64,000 bases of DNA, from the NCBI GenBank assembly GCA_965250025.1, contig OZ252283.1:3649587-3713586 (forward strand), given 5' to 3'. A program made the position numbers and the translations under genes. The notes beneath the pieces are model-generated. The model did not search any database and had not been told where the DNA came from. It worked only from the letters and a program-made list of their open reading frames with translations. Shown here in pieces: positions 1 through 8,659 of the stretch (position 1 is its first letter; each line of letters begins with the position of its first letter). The DNA is from CBDDLD01 sp965250025 (GTDB taxonomy: Bacteria > Bacteroidota > Bacteroidia > Flavobacteriales > Flavobacteriaceae).

Positions 1-24
1 ATCGTAATATTGCAATATTACGAT
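1..24. repeat. Perfect 24-bp palindrome
   Basis: The first 12 bases (ATCGTAATATTG) are followed directly by their exact reverse complement. It lies just outside the terminator of the TM2 gene. It could be a hairpin or a dimeric protein binding site. The window edge hides whatever lies on its left. Confidence 0.6.
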
Positions 25-37
25 AATAATTATTTTA

Positions 38-70
38 AAAAAACCAGAAGCATTGTGCTCTGGTTTTTTA
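38..70 (-). terminator. Terminator of the TM2-domain gene
   Basis: AAACCAGA (41-48) pairs with TCTGGTTT (59-66), and on the minus strand the hairpin is followed by a run of T. It lies directly after the stop of the minus-strand TM2 gene. The T-run on the plus side means that it could stop transcription from both directions. Confidence 0.75.
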
Positions 71-72
71 TC

Positions 73-531
73 TTAGAACCAAGGTTTTTTACCTGCTTGG
101 TATGTGTTATAAAATTCTTCATCGGATTTTGTTAGGTAGATGATTCCTTCAATCAGACCAATTAAACCTGTAAGCCATACAACAAAAATTCCTATTCCAA
201 TACAGGATAAAATAATACCTATTAGTGTAATACCTAAGAGAATACCACCTTCTTTATTATATCCTAATATAAATTTATGGATCCCTAATCCACCAAAAAT
301 AATACCTAATATACCTGCTAGTACCTTTTTACTATCGCCAGAGAAAGTTTCTTTGGCACTTTCAGCAAATTCATTGGCGGTTTGTTTAGCTTCATTTGCA
401 AAATCGGAAGCTTTTTCTTTAGCTTCGCTAGCTAATTCACCAGCTTTGTCAGCAGCTTTTTTAGCGCCGTCTTTAGCATCATCGAGCATGTCGTTAAGGT
501 CGTCTCTTAAATCTTTATTGTCATCTGACAT
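73..531 (-). CDS. TM2-domain membrane protein with N-terminal amphipathic helix
   Basis: This is a 152-residue protein. Residues 1-65 are rich in Ala, Lys, Asp and Glu and read as a long amphipathic helix with repeated KAADKAxELASEAKEKA-type patterns, resembling apolipoprotein or LEA-like helices. Residues 68-135 form a TM2 domain with two hydrophobic segments separated by a short charged turn; GxxGIHKFxLG is the typical TM2 signature. TM2 proteins sit in the membrane and their biochemical role in bacteria is unknown. It is a single gene with its own terminator. The fold assignment is firm and the function is not known. Confidence 0.85.
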   Translation of the reverse strand: MSDDNKDLRDDLNDMLDDAKDGAKKAADKAGELASEAKEKASDFANEAKQTANEFAESAKETFSGDSKKVLAGILGIIFGGLGIHKFILGYNKEGGILLGITLIGIILSCIGIGIFVVWLTGLIGLIEGIIYLTKSDEEFYNTYQAGKKPWF

Positions 532-583
532 AGTTGTAAGTTTTTAGTGTTAGACCATAAATTTAATAAAAAAAGTAATGCAA

Positions 584-970
584 TTATTGAAAGGCTTTGT
601 CAATAGGTTCCCAAAGTTCAATCTTATTGCCATCGTTATCTAAAATCCATCCAAACTTGCCGTATTCGTATTCTTCCATATCGCCAACTATAGTAACGCC
701 TTCTTCCTTAAGAGTTTGTAGTAATTCTACTAGATTTTCCACACGGTAATTGAACATGAAATCTTTTTTTGATGGCTCATAATAACTGGTGTTTTCTGCA
801 AACGGACTCCATTGTGTCGAACAATCGTTACCTTCTTTGTCCTTCCACCAAAACGTGCATCCGTAATCGTCGGTGTTGAAACCTAAATGTTTTTTGTACC
901 ATGCTTTGGTGCGGTTTGGATCCTTGGTTTTAAAAAATAAACCTCCTATCCCTGTGACTCTTTGTTTCAT
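584..970 (-). CDS. VOC/glyoxalase-family protein
   Basis: The protein has 128 residues, the length of a single vicinal-oxygen-chelate domain. It begins with a strand (GGLFFKTKDPNRTKAWYKKHLGF) typical of glyoxalase/bleomycin-resistance family members and ends with WILDNDGNKIELWEP, whose Glu is the usual C-terminal metal ligand. The substrate cannot be told from sequence. Its start codon overlaps the stop of the frameshifted DUF1801 gene upstream (ATGA), so it is the last gene of a small minus-strand operon that also holds DUF1801 and DUF4199 genes. Confidence 0.85.
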   Translation of the reverse strand: MKQRVTGIGGLFFKTKDPNRTKAWYKKHLGFNTDDYGCTFWWKDKEGNDCSTQWSPFAENTSYYEPSKKDFMFNYRVENLVELLQTLKEEGVTIVGDMEEYEYGKFGWILDNDGNKIELWEPIDKAFQ

Positions 971-1370
971 GATTTTAATGCTTTTAAAGACCCTTTAATC
1001 AGGTCAGATAATAATGTTTTGTTAATATCGGAAAGCCGTTTAATATAAAGGCATGACTTCCCTGTTTTATAGTTTCCCAATGCTTTCATAAGTTCTGGCT
1101 CATCTTCAAATCCACTCATAATATGAAGCGATATGTTTTGTTTTCTTGGAGAAAAACCTGTTAAAAACCATTGATTTCTCCTGTAGACCTGGTACTGTAA
1201 GTGTAGGCCCCAAATCCTATAATTTGATTACTCCATAATTTTGGGATTTCATTTGTGATGGTTTGCATCAAGTTGAGAATCTCTATGAGATCATCATAAC
1301 GTTCTTCATCTTTAAACCGGTTGAGATACTCATGAACATCACCATCACTTGCTTGAGTTTTAATGGGCAT
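967..1370 (-). pseudogene. DUF1801-family gene with a one-base frameshift
   Basis: The first 69 codons (1370 down to 1164) encode the N-terminal half of a DUF1801 protein and end in GEINGF followed by TAA. Moving one base restores the family: WFLTGFSPRKQNISLH, then LGNYKTGKSCLYIKRLSDIN and a TGA at 967-969 that overlaps the start of the VOC gene. The simplest reading is loss of one T in AATTGG, close to 1170-1172, giving AATGG. Gene order and the ATGA overlap with the next gene are intact, so this is either a recent mutation or a sequencing error. The intact protein would have about 134 residues. Confidence 0.85.
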
Positions 1371-1371
1371 T

Positions 1372-1830
1372 TTATTTTTTCTTTAAAGCTGATTCGTAAA
1401 TATCTATCCATTCTTCTACAGTCATTTTTCGACATAATTCAGCAATAAGCTCATAGGGAAGCGCCTCTATTTTTTTAAAACGCACACAGCTTTTTCCCAT
1501 ATCGAGTTTGGTCGTATTGTGTTTCGGATACTCATCCACGAACCATTGATACAATTCAGGATTAGCATATATACCACTATGATATAAATTGATGGAGTTC
1601 TTTTGCGAGGCAAAGCTCATAAAAGGTAAGGGTACTTCCGGAGCGCAATGATAACCATCCGGATAAATGGAATGAGGAACATAGTAACCTATCATACCAT
1701 ATTGTATGCCTTCTTCAAAACCTTTAGGGAGATTATCCTTGATGGTTTGACGTAATTTTTTAAGTGTATTCTGGCGTTCTTCAGGTACCTGACTAATGTA
1801 ATCTTCCGGTGAATTGGCTTTGTATTGCAT
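1372..1830 (-). CDS. DUF1801 domain protein
   Basis: A 152-residue DUF1801 (YdhG-type) protein. The N-terminus SPEDYISQVPEERQNTLKKLRQTI and the central EEGIQYGMIGYYVP are characteristic; MGKSCVRFKK near residue 112 is the second family block. Members are small cytosolic proteins, some called iron-chaperone-like, with no firm enzymatic role. It lies 11 bp after the DUF4199 gene and 1 bp before the frameshifted second DUF1801 gene, so the three genes plus the VOC gene probably form one transcript. Confidence 0.85.
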   Translation of the reverse strand: MQYKANSPEDYISQVPEERQNTLKKLRQTIKDNLPKGFEEGIQYGMIGYYVPHSIYPDGYHCAPEVPLPFMSFASQKNSINLYHSGIYANPELYQWFVDEYPKHNTTKLDMGKSCVRFKKIEALPYELIAELCRKMTVEEWIDIYESALKKK

Positions 1831-1841
1831 AAAGAATAAAT

Positions 1842-2351
1842 TTAATGTTTACGTTGTAAAATTAATCCTGAGATTAAAGATATGATAAAACCTAAAATAG
1901 TTACAGTAACAAACATCAGTGATGCCATAAATCCAGGGCTGCCATAATCTTTCATTTGTTGACGTAGTTCAGCACTTTTAATCTTTACTTGTTCGGGAGA
2001 TAAACTGGCCTCCATTTTTTTAATGGAATATTCCAAATATTCGTTTGCAAAATCAGGATTGATTTGAGTGGTGTAGATATAATCAAAAATAGCAACACCA
2101 ACAGCAGAAAATAAAGCGATCAGCATACCAATACCCAGAGCTTTTCCCAGAGATACAGCTCCATTATTTACGTTGTCCCGATAGTGTTTAATACCAAAAT
2201 AGACAAATAGTAAAGAGAGTATCATAGAGGTATAACCGAGCAGCTCACCATAGTCAAAGTCAACTCCCATTCCGAATGCAAAAGGCAGTCCAAATAAAAC
2301 AAAACCGCTTACTAATGCATAAAGACCGTACTTAATAACTGTGTTTTTCAT
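1842..2351 (-). CDS. DUF4199 membrane protein
   Basis: The protein has 169 residues with four hydrophobic segments (about 8-28, 38-54, 68-90 and 142-165) and a charged loop (about 95-135) between the third and fourth. This arrangement and the motif VSLGKALGIGMLIALFSAVG match the DUF4199 family, found mainly in Bacteroidota. The role is unknown. It is the first gene of the small operon running down to the VOC gene, and its 5' flank (2352-2454) should carry the promoter. Confidence 0.85.
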   Translation of the reverse strand: MKNTVIKYGLYALVSGFVLFGLPFAFGMGVDFDYGELLGYTSMILSLLFVYFGIKHYRDNVNNGAVSLGKALGIGMLIALFSAVGVAIFDYIYTTQINPDFANEYLEYSIKKMEASLSPEQVKIKSAELRQQMKDYGSPGFMASLMFVTVTILGFIISLISGLILQRKH

Positions 2352-2454
2352 TTTTATATGTATTGATTAGTGTTCCAAAAGTAGTGAGAAGCCAATTTTG
2401 AAGGCTCATACTAAAGTACCAAAATGTTAGTACTTTGGTACAAATACCAATATT

Positions 2455-2865
2455 TTAAAGGATTTGAAGGTCTTTTGCAATTTGTATGGCCTGGGTTCGG
2501 CGTTTGGCATTGAGTTTCAATAATACATTAGAAACGTGAGTTTTTATGGTGCTTTCAGAAACAAATAGTTTTTCTGCTATTTCCTGATTAGAGAGCCCAA
2601 GTGCAACTTCTTTTAGAACTTCATATTCACGTTTACTTAAACCCAGAGTTTCAATTTTTTTATGATCTATTGCTTGGCTTGAAACGGGTTGTTGTTTTTG
2701 TATTTTTTTATTTATGAATAATCCTAACGCCAAAAATGCAATAGCAATAAATGCCATGATATATTCAGCTTGAAGGCTACCGCTTATTAAAGTGTATTTA
2801 CTTATTTGAAATAATAAAAGCAATGCCAGAATGAGTAATCCAAAAACAAGAACGGTTTTCTTCAT
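2455..2865 (-). CDS. LuxR-type HTH regulator with N-terminal membrane segments
   Basis: The protein has 136 residues. Residues 4-22 and about 33-52 are hydrophobic, so it is probably membrane-anchored. The C-terminal third is a GerE/LuxR helix-turn-helix: LSKREYEVLKEVALGLSNQEIAEKLFVSESTIKTHVSNVLLKLNAKRRTQAI. There is no receiver domain. A membrane-tethered LuxR-type DNA-binding protein of this size is common in flavobacteria, but its signal and targets are unknown. It ends about 100 bp upstream of the DUF4199 operon, which is a possible target (inference). Confidence 0.85.
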   Translation of the reverse strand: MKKTVLVFGLLILALLLLFQISKYTLISGSLQAEYIMAFIAIAFLALGLFINKKIQKQQPVSSQAIDHKKIETLGLSKREYEVLKEVALGLSNQEIAEKLFVSESTIKTHVSNVLLKLNAKRRTQAIQIAKDLQIL

Positions 2866-2874
2866 TGGATAAAA

Positions 2875-3813
2875 TTAGCAAAATTTAGCTTTAATCTTAT
2901 CCACGATGGTCTGAGCCAATTTAACTTTACTCTCAACCGTCCAGCCAGCAACGTGTGGTGATAACAGCACATTATCTGTTTGAACTAAATATTGGAAAGC
3001 TTCGGGCATATCTTCTGAAGCGAATAAGTTTTCGAACGAGGATTTCTCGTATTCCAAAACATCAAGTCCGGCACCCAAGATTTTACCCGATTTTAGAGCG
3101 GCAACCAGATCTTCGGTGACGACACTTTTCCCTCGGGCAGTATTTAGTAACCAAAAGGGTTTTTTTACAGCATTTATGAATACGGTGTTTATCATGCCAA
3201 GCGTTAAAGGCGTTTGTGGCGTATGCAAACTGATAATATCAGCTCTTTTTTGTAAGGTCTCAAGCGATACTTGTTGAGCATTATCATCTCCAACTTTAGG
3301 TTTTATATCGTAGCACAATACATTTACATTAAAACCTCGCAAAGTTCTTGAAAAGGCTTTGCCCATGTTTCCGTAACCTATAATACCGATAGTTTTACCA
3401 TCGAGTTCAATACCGCGATTGGCTTCACGTAACCACTGGCCTTGTCGTACCTCCCGATCTGCTTTATTAAGACGGTTAAAAAGCGATAATAACATGCCCA
3501 GAGTATGCTCGCCAACAGCATTTCTATTGCCTTCAGGGGCAGATATTAAAGCGATACCTTGTTGTTCTGCATAATCGCAGTCAATATTTTCAAGGCCGGC
3601 ACCAACACGACCTATGAATTTCAATTGCTTAGCAGCATCAATGAATGTTCGATCAATTCTAAACCGACTTCGGATGACAATGCCATCATAATCTGATATT
3701 TTGGCTTCAACTTCTGATTTAGATGATGAATAATCTTCATGATTGGTAAATCCTAAATCGTTGAGTTGATTTAGCAGGATAGGGTGATTACTGTCGAGGT
3801 GTAAGATTTTCAA
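2875..3813 (-). CDS. D-2-hydroxyacid dehydrogenase (phosphoglycerate dehydrogenase-like)
   Basis: A 312-residue NAD-dependent dehydrogenase of the D-isomer 2-hydroxyacid family. It has the Rossmann glycine motif GIIGYGNMG, the NTARG arginine, the GLDVLEYE glutamate and the SPHVAG histidine, so the catalytic Arg-Glu-His set is complete. It lacks the C-terminal ACT-type domain of long SerA enzymes, and the substrate (3-phosphoglycerate or another 2-hydroxyacid) cannot be fixed from sequence. It overlaps the upstream cupin gene by 4 bp, so the two are translated together. Confidence 0.88.
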   Translation of the reverse strand: MKILHLDSNHPILLNQLNDLGFTNHEDYSSSKSEVEAKISDYDGIVIRSRFRIDRTFIDAAKQLKFIGRVGAGLENIDCDYAEQQGIALISAPEGNRNAVGEHTLGMLLSLFNRLNKADREVRQGQWLREANRGIELDGKTIGIIGYGNMGKAFSRTLRGFNVNVLCYDIKPKVGDDNAQQVSLETLQKRADIISLHTPQTPLTLGMINTVFINAVKKPFWLLNTARGKSVVTEDLVAALKSGKILGAGLDVLEYEKSSFENLFASEDMPEAFQYLVQTDNVLLSPHVAGWTVESKVKLAQTIVDKIKAKFC

Positions 3814-4175
3814 ATTTTTGGATATTCGGTTTGAGTACGTTCATGATCAATATTTCCAGTATGTGCGGTATTTAGCTTTTCAAAAAGCAGCACATGAACT
3901 TCCTCGTCATTTTTTGTACAAGGATTATGCTCCACACCTTTTGGAACGACAATAAACTCCCCTTCATTAACAACTTCAGTTCGGTCTCTGAATTGCATAT
4001 GTAAGGTGCCTTTTATGACTTGAAAGAGTTCATCTTCATCGTCGTGGCTATGCCAAACGAATTCGCCTTTTAATTTAGCTAAGATAACTTGCATGTCATC
4101 GACTGTAGCGATTTGATGTGGATGCCAATTCTTGCTGAATCTTGAAAATTTTTCTTTAATGTTTATTGCTTTCAT
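3810..4175 (-). CDS. Cupin-domain protein
   Basis: A 121-residue single-domain cupin. The first cupin motif is visible as WHSHDDEDELFQVIKGTLHMQF, holding the His-His-Glu metal ligands, and the second as PKGVEHNPCTKNDEEVHVLLFE. The protein probably binds a divalent metal. Its reaction is unknown. It overlaps the 2-hydroxyacid dehydrogenase gene by 4 bp, and the pair may act on the same small molecule (inference). Confidence 0.87.
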   Translation of the reverse strand: MKAINIKEKFSRFSKNWHPHQIATVDDMQVILAKLKGEFVWHSHDDEDELFQVIKGTLHMQFRDRTEVVNEGEFIVVPKGVEHNPCTKNDEEVHVLLFEKLNTAHTGNIDHERTQTEYPKI

Positions 4176-4204
4176 ATGGTAAAGTTACTAAAAGCAAATT
4201 CTTT

Positions 4205-5578
4205 TTAGATGCCTAGTATTAACTTAGCAATGACCAGATATATGATGATGCCAAAAATATCATTACTTGTTGTAATGAACGGCCCAGTAGCTATAGCTGG
4301 GTCGACACCTCGTTTGTCTAAAAATAAAGGAATAAATGTGCCTATTAAACCGGCAATTATGATGACGGCAACAAGCGAAATAGAAATTGCTAGTGCCAAT
4401 TTGAAATCTTGTTCCCAGGCAAAGACAAAGAGGAATAAGAAAAGTGATAAAATAAAACCATTAAGGGCAGCAAGTAACATTTCTTTGATTAAACGATTAT
4501 TGATACTCCCTTTAACATCATCGTTAGCCAAGCCTTGTACAATGATGGCACTTGATTGCACCCCAACATTTCCTGCCATTGCCGCTATTAGTGGTGTAAA
4601 TAAGAAGAGAATTACTGCTTCCTCAGGAAGGTTCCCTTCAAAGAAATACATAATGATAAAAGCACCTATGCCGCCTATTAGCCCTAGAAATAACCAGGGT
4701 AGGCGAGCTTTGGTAAGTTCTATGATACTGTCATCGGAATCTACATCTTGTGTAATACCTGCAGCTAACTGGTAATCTTTATCGGCTTCTTCTTTTAAAA
4801 CGTCTACGATATCATCAATGGTAATTCGTCCTAAAAGTGTTTGCTGGTCATTTACTACGGGGATAGCTTCCAGGTCATATTTGGCCATGACTTTAGCAAC
4901 ATCCTCTACATCGTCTTTAACATGTACCCAGTCCACATTACTATTAGCGATGTCTGCGATCTTTTGCTCGCTTTTTGCAACAATAAGGTCTTTTAAGGAT
5001 AATCGTCCGATAAGCCGTTCTTGTTTGTCAACGACATAAATAGAATGTACGCGTGTGACTTCTTTGGCTTGTGCTCGTATTCGGCGTAAACATCCGGCAA
5101 CGGTCCATGTTTCATAGACTTTAACCAGCTCTTTGGCCATTAAGCTACCAGCAGTATCTTCATCGTAAGCTAAAAGCTCTTGAATTTCGGCCTTATGTTC
5201 CTCATCTTCTATTTGAGAGATTACGGCTTCCTGACGATCTTCGGGTAATTCCGCAATAATATCGGCAGCATCATCAGTATCTAACGCTTCAATCTCTTCT
5301 GCAATTTCTTTTGCAGACAAGTTTTTTAATACCTTCTCCCGATTGTCTTCATCCAGTTCTGTGAGTACATCGGAAGTGGTTTCTGAATCTAAAAGCTTAA
5401 TAACATATATAGATTCCTCAAGATTCAATTCGTCTAAAATCTCAGCGATATCCGCATAGTGAAACTCATCGAAAAGTAACTTAATCTCTTTGTCGTTTTG
5501 ATTATCGACAAGAGCTTTTACATTTTCAATCAACTCATCAGTAAGTTGGAATTGTATATTTTCTTGAGTTTCTTCCAT
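4205..5578 (-). CDS. mgtE: Magnesium transporter MgtE
   Basis: The protein has 457 residues, the normal MgtE length. Residues 1-130 are the acidic superhelical N domain (LDTDDAADIIAELPEDRQEAV), residues 135-255 are two CBS domains (LIGRLSLKDLI, LLGRITIDDIVDVL), and the C-terminal third holds five membrane helices. The pore motif PLIAAMAGNVGVQSS is intact. MgtE is a Mg2+-gated channel in the inner membrane, and the N and CBS domains sense internal Mg2+. It follows rsmA by 65 bp on the same strand. Confidence 0.95.
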   Translation of the reverse strand: MEETQENIQFQLTDELIENVKALVDNQNDKEIKLLFDEFHYADIAEILDELNLEESIYVIKLLDSETTSDVLTELDEDNREKVLKNLSAKEIAEEIEALDTDDAADIIAELPEDRQEAVISQIEDEEHKAEIQELLAYDEDTAGSLMAKELVKVYETWTVAGCLRRIRAQAKEVTRVHSIYVVDKQERLIGRLSLKDLIVAKSEQKIADIANSNVDWVHVKDDVEDVAKVMAKYDLEAIPVVNDQQTLLGRITIDDIVDVLKEEADKDYQLAAGITQDVDSDDSIIELTKARLPWLFLGLIGGIGAFIIMYFFEGNLPEEAVILFLFTPLIAAMAGNVGVQSSAIIVQGLANDDVKGSINNRLIKEMLLAALNGFILSLFLFLFVFAWEQDFKLALAISISLVAVIIIAGLIGTFIPLFLDKRGVDPAIATGPFITTSNDIFGIIIYLVIAKLILGI

Positions 5579-5643
5579 TCCGTTTCTAAAAATTTTAGTA
5601 ATGAAATTTTTGAATCACTTTATAAATATCAACAGGCAATACC

Positions 5644-6420
5644 TTATTGATCATCATTTTCAATTAGTGATGTAAGCTCAATAAATGCTTCTACACTTAA
5701 TTGTTCTGGGCGCTGGCCAAAGATAACATTTGCTTTTAAATTATCTGATAAATTCAAAGTTTTTAAACTGTTACGAAGTGTTTTGCGACGTTGTTGAAAG
5801 GCTGTTTTTACCACTCTAAAGAAGAGTTTTTCATCGCAATCCAGTTTTTGGTTTTGCTTTCTTGTTAATCTTAAAACCCCTGAATCTACTTTTGGAGGAG
5901 GATTGAATACGGATGGTGGTACGGTAAACAAGTATTCGGCATTATAAAAAGCTTGTGTTAAGACGGATAATATGCCGTAGGTTTTAGAGCCTTCTTTTTC
6001 ACAAATACGTTGTGCAACTTCTTTTTGAAACATCCCGGAAAATTCAGGGATTTGTTGCCTGTATTCTAAAGTTTTGAATACGATTTGTGAGGATATGTTG
6101 TATGGAAAATTACCTATAATGGCTAATTGCTGACCAGTAAATGTTGCGTTAAGATCATACTTTAAAAAGTCTTTTTCTATGATACGGTCAGATAGGTTTA
6201 AATAATGTGCTTTTAAATAGGCCACCGATTCCTCATCTATTTCAATAACATAGGTTATAACATCTTTATCTAATAAGTATTTGGTTAATACTCCCATTCC
6301 CGGGCCAATTTCTAAGACGTTATTGTATCCATTAAGGGATAAGGTATCTGCTATTTTTTTTGCAATACCCTCATCTTTCAAAAAATGTTGCCCTAAATGT
6401 TTTTTTGCTTTGACCGACAT
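5644..6420 (-). CDS. rsmA: 16S rRNA (A1518/A1519) dimethyltransferase RsmA/KsgA
   Basis: A 258-residue SAM-dependent methyltransferase. KKHLGQHFLKD is the typical KsgA N-terminus, VLEIGPGMGVLT is the SAM-binding motif I, and NFPYNIS is the NLPY-type catalytic motif IV of adenine-N6 methyltransferases. It dimethylates two adjacent adenines near the 3' end of 16S rRNA during small-subunit assembly. Its start touches the stop of the DUF4286 gene, and mgtE follows. Confidence 0.96.
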   Translation of the reverse strand: MSVKAKKHLGQHFLKDEGIAKKIADTLSLNGYNNVLEIGPGMGVLTKYLLDKDVITYVIEIDEESVAYLKAHYLNLSDRIIEKDFLKYDLNATFTGQQLAIIGNFPYNISSQIVFKTLEYRQQIPEFSGMFQKEVAQRICEKEGSKTYGILSVLTQAFYNAEYLFTVPPSVFNPPPKVDSGVLRLTRKQNQKLDCDEKLFFRVVKTAFQQRRKTLRNSLKTLNLSDNLKANVIFGQRPEQLSVEAFIELTSLIENDDQ

Positions 6421-6743
6421 TAATTAAAGGTAACAGAAAATTCGTCAATAACCTCAAGTTCGGTTCTGAATGCCAAAGATTTATCGGCAAACAGCTTTAA
6501 ACCCTCCTGGCGCAAGCGATCGGCATGGTCTTTATAATAAGCTTCTAAGTCTTTACGAGATTTTGCTCTGTATTGTATGGAGTAAGTTTGGCCTCCCATT
6601 TCTTCTTCAACCAATACCTTGGTGAGTTTAGCTTCCGTAAATTTTCCTGTTGAAAGTACTTGAGGAATATGTATTTTAATCCAATTTAACCACTCGTCAT
6701 GAATACTGTCATCTACATTTACAGTAACGTTATATATAATCAT
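6420..6743 (-). CDS. DUF4286 family protein
   Basis: A 107-residue protein beginning MIIYNVTVNVDDSIHDEWLNWIKIHIP and holding GGQTYSIQYRAKSRKDLEAYYKDHADRLRQEG, the pattern of DUF4286, a small cytosolic ferredoxin-like-fold family found in Bacteroidota. The function is not known. It is the gene directly upstream of rsmA, with abutting stop and start. Confidence 0.88.
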   Translation of the reverse strand: MIIYNVTVNVDDSIHDEWLNWIKIHIPQVLSTGKFTEAKLTKVLVEEEMGGQTYSIQYRAKSRKDLEAYYKDHADRLRQEGLKLFADKSLAFRTELEVIDEFSVTFN

Positions 6744-6778
6744 TCTCCTGCATTTATTATTAGTGCAAAAATATGAAG

Positions 6779-8566
6779 TTAATTTATGGCATCACCACGT
6801 AACATGCGGTATTTTTTTCGAGCTTCAATAAAGTAGATGCTATCTTCATGCTCAAAGATGATTTTCTCATAGAGCAACTTGGCTTCTTCAGGATTATTTA
6901 TAACTGTATTGTAGAGTTCAGCGAGATAGAAGTATGCATCATCTGCTAAGATGTCTTCCTTGTAATCTGAAATTATAGCGAGATAGTTTTTTTCCGCTTT
7001 GGGATATTCTTTTTGCTTTTCAAAAAGTTTTGCTTGTTTAAAAAGGGCCTGATCTGTAATGCTTTCGCCTTTATGCTCCTCCAAAACTTTATTTAGGATG
7101 TTTATAGCGTCTTGTGTTTTGTTTTGAAATGCCAGTAAATCTGCTTTAGCGTAGAGTTTTAGAGCAGTTTGTGTGCTGTCATCATATTTGTTATCAGAAA
7201 TGAGCAGTTTTAAATCCAAGGCATCATTTGCAATAAGTTGGGAAGTAGATGCTTTTAAAATTTTTAGTTGTGATTCTGCCCAGTCAAAATCACCTTTGAA
7301 GTAACTTGTTTTTGCCACTTTAAAACGCGCTTCTTGAGATATGGTACTGTTTTTTAAATTGTTTTGTATCTGAGAATAAAAAATGAGGGCTTCATTGAAC
7401 TTTTCCTGAAGGACTAATATATCTGCCAGTTTCAGCTTTACTTTGGCTTCTTGATAGGGAGAAACACCAAGCTTAATGGTTTTTTTTAAAAACGTACTGG
7501 CTTCTTTAGGCTTATCATAATAAAACGCCAAAAAATCGCCATAGGCCAATTGTAAAGCAATGGTGGATTCGTAGGTGCCAAATGTGGTAAATAAATCCTG
7601 ATAGGCCTTATCAATGTCTTCGAGCTCTTTTTGACTTGTTGCTGTTTTTGCTCTGATCTCCAATAAGTATTGATGGGAGGTCAAAACCATAGCCAGATCT
7701 TGAGATGTTTCAATGATATAATTAAAAATAGCTGTAGAAGTATCATACGCATTATCATTTAAAGCTGTCAATGCCAGTTCGATAATGCGTTCAAGACTTT
7801 CAGGATTTCTTCTGTACAGTGCTTTTTCTTGGATAAATGATTTATTATATGCTCTTTCCTGAACATACAACCAACTTAATAACTCATACCAATACGTATC
7901 GGGTTGTTGCTGTATTTTTTTGAGTAATAGCTTTCTCAGATAAGTGTTATTCTCATTTGTACTGCTTTCAGAAATAAAATCACTGAATGCCCTTTTGATA
8001 TTATTCATATAATTAGGCTTAAAGGCAATGTAATCGAGATAGTTAGAAAACATCTCTTCAACATTACCCTGATCACCATAGATGCGGGCTAATTGCAAAT
8101 TATAGTTCTTATCGGGTTTTAAGGCTATTCCTTTTTTATAAACAGTGATGGCTTCTTCTTGTAAGGAATGATCTTCAAATTTTTTTCCAATGCTATAGAT
8201 GTAATTAGGCTTTTCGTCAATATATTCTATGGCTTGTTTGTAATAGGATTTTGCTAAGGAAATAGAATCTTTAAGTTGGTAATTATAACCCAACTCTATG
8301 TAAAGCATAGGGACTTTTGATTTTTCAAGAAAGCTTATCAGCAATTGCTCTGCTTCATCGTATTGTTCCAGTTGTTGGTAGGTATCTACCAGTTTGTATA
8401 TGTATTTATAACTGTATGGTTTTTTGTCATAAAGCTTTCGATAAGTAATTAAAGCCTTTTCATATTCCCCACGTTTGTAATAGTCATCCGCAAGCACTTC
8501 AGTTTGTGCTGTAGTATAGTGGCAGGTTGTGCCAATGAATAGTATGACTAACAATAGCTTTTTCAT
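6779..8566 (-). CDS. Exported tetratricopeptide-repeat protein
   Basis: I place the start at 8566 (MKKLLLVILFIGTTCHYTTAQ), which gives a 595-residue protein with a clean signal peptide; an in-frame extension to 8659 would bury the signal. The rest is a superhelix of TPR-like repeats, with many YxxGxYEKALxxYxKLxxxxP-type units near the N-terminus and again at the C-terminus (LLYEKIIFEHEDSIYFIEARKKYRMLRG). Such proteins are periplasmic or outer-membrane scaffolds. No partner is evident. It is transcribed as a single gene after a terminator that separates it from serS. Confidence 0.85.
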   Translation of the reverse strand: MKKLLLVILFIGTTCHYTTAQTEVLADDYYKRGEYEKALITYRKLYDKKPYSYKYIYKLVDTYQQLEQYDEAEQLLISFLEKSKVPMLYIELGYNYQLKDSISLAKSYYKQAIEYIDEKPNYIYSIGKKFEDHSLQEEAITVYKKGIALKPDKNYNLQLARIYGDQGNVEEMFSNYLDYIAFKPNYMNNIKRAFSDFISESSTNENNTYLRKLLLKKIQQQPDTYWYELLSWLYVQERAYNKSFIQEKALYRRNPESLERIIELALTALNDNAYDTSTAIFNYIIETSQDLAMVLTSHQYLLEIRAKTATSQKELEDIDKAYQDLFTTFGTYESTIALQLAYGDFLAFYYDKPKEASTFLKKTIKLGVSPYQEAKVKLKLADILVLQEKFNEALIFYSQIQNNLKNSTISQEARFKVAKTSYFKGDFDWAESQLKILKASTSQLIANDALDLKLLISDNKYDDSTQTALKLYAKADLLAFQNKTQDAINILNKVLEEHKGESITDQALFKQAKLFEKQKEYPKAEKNYLAIISDYKEDILADDAYFYLAELYNTVINNPEEAKLLYEKIIFEHEDSIYFIEARKKYRMLRGDAIN

Positions 8567-8625
8567 CACTTGTTTTTGTAAATATAACAAATGGAGCGCG
8601 TAGTAATTGTAAATGTTTTTATAAA

Positions 8626-8653
8626 AAATGCCTAAACGTAAGTTCAGGCATTT
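8626..8653 (-). terminator. Terminator between serS and the TPR gene
   Basis: AAATGCCT (8626-8633) pairs with AGGCATTT (8646-8653), extended by AAC/GTT inside. On the minus strand it is followed by a T-rich stretch. It lies between the minus-strand serS gene and the TPR gene, so it probably ends the ribF-HTTM-serS transcript. Confidence 0.65.
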
Positions 8654-8659
8654 GACCAT

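Noticed and set aside
140..547. 135-codon frame opposite the TM2 gene
   Set aside because: It is the mirror of a well-supported TM2 gene and shows only the Ser/Pro/Ile-rich pattern expected of an antisense frame.
4209..4775. 188-codon frame opposite mgtE
   Set aside because: It is antisense to conserved MgtE membrane helices and has no recognisable domain.
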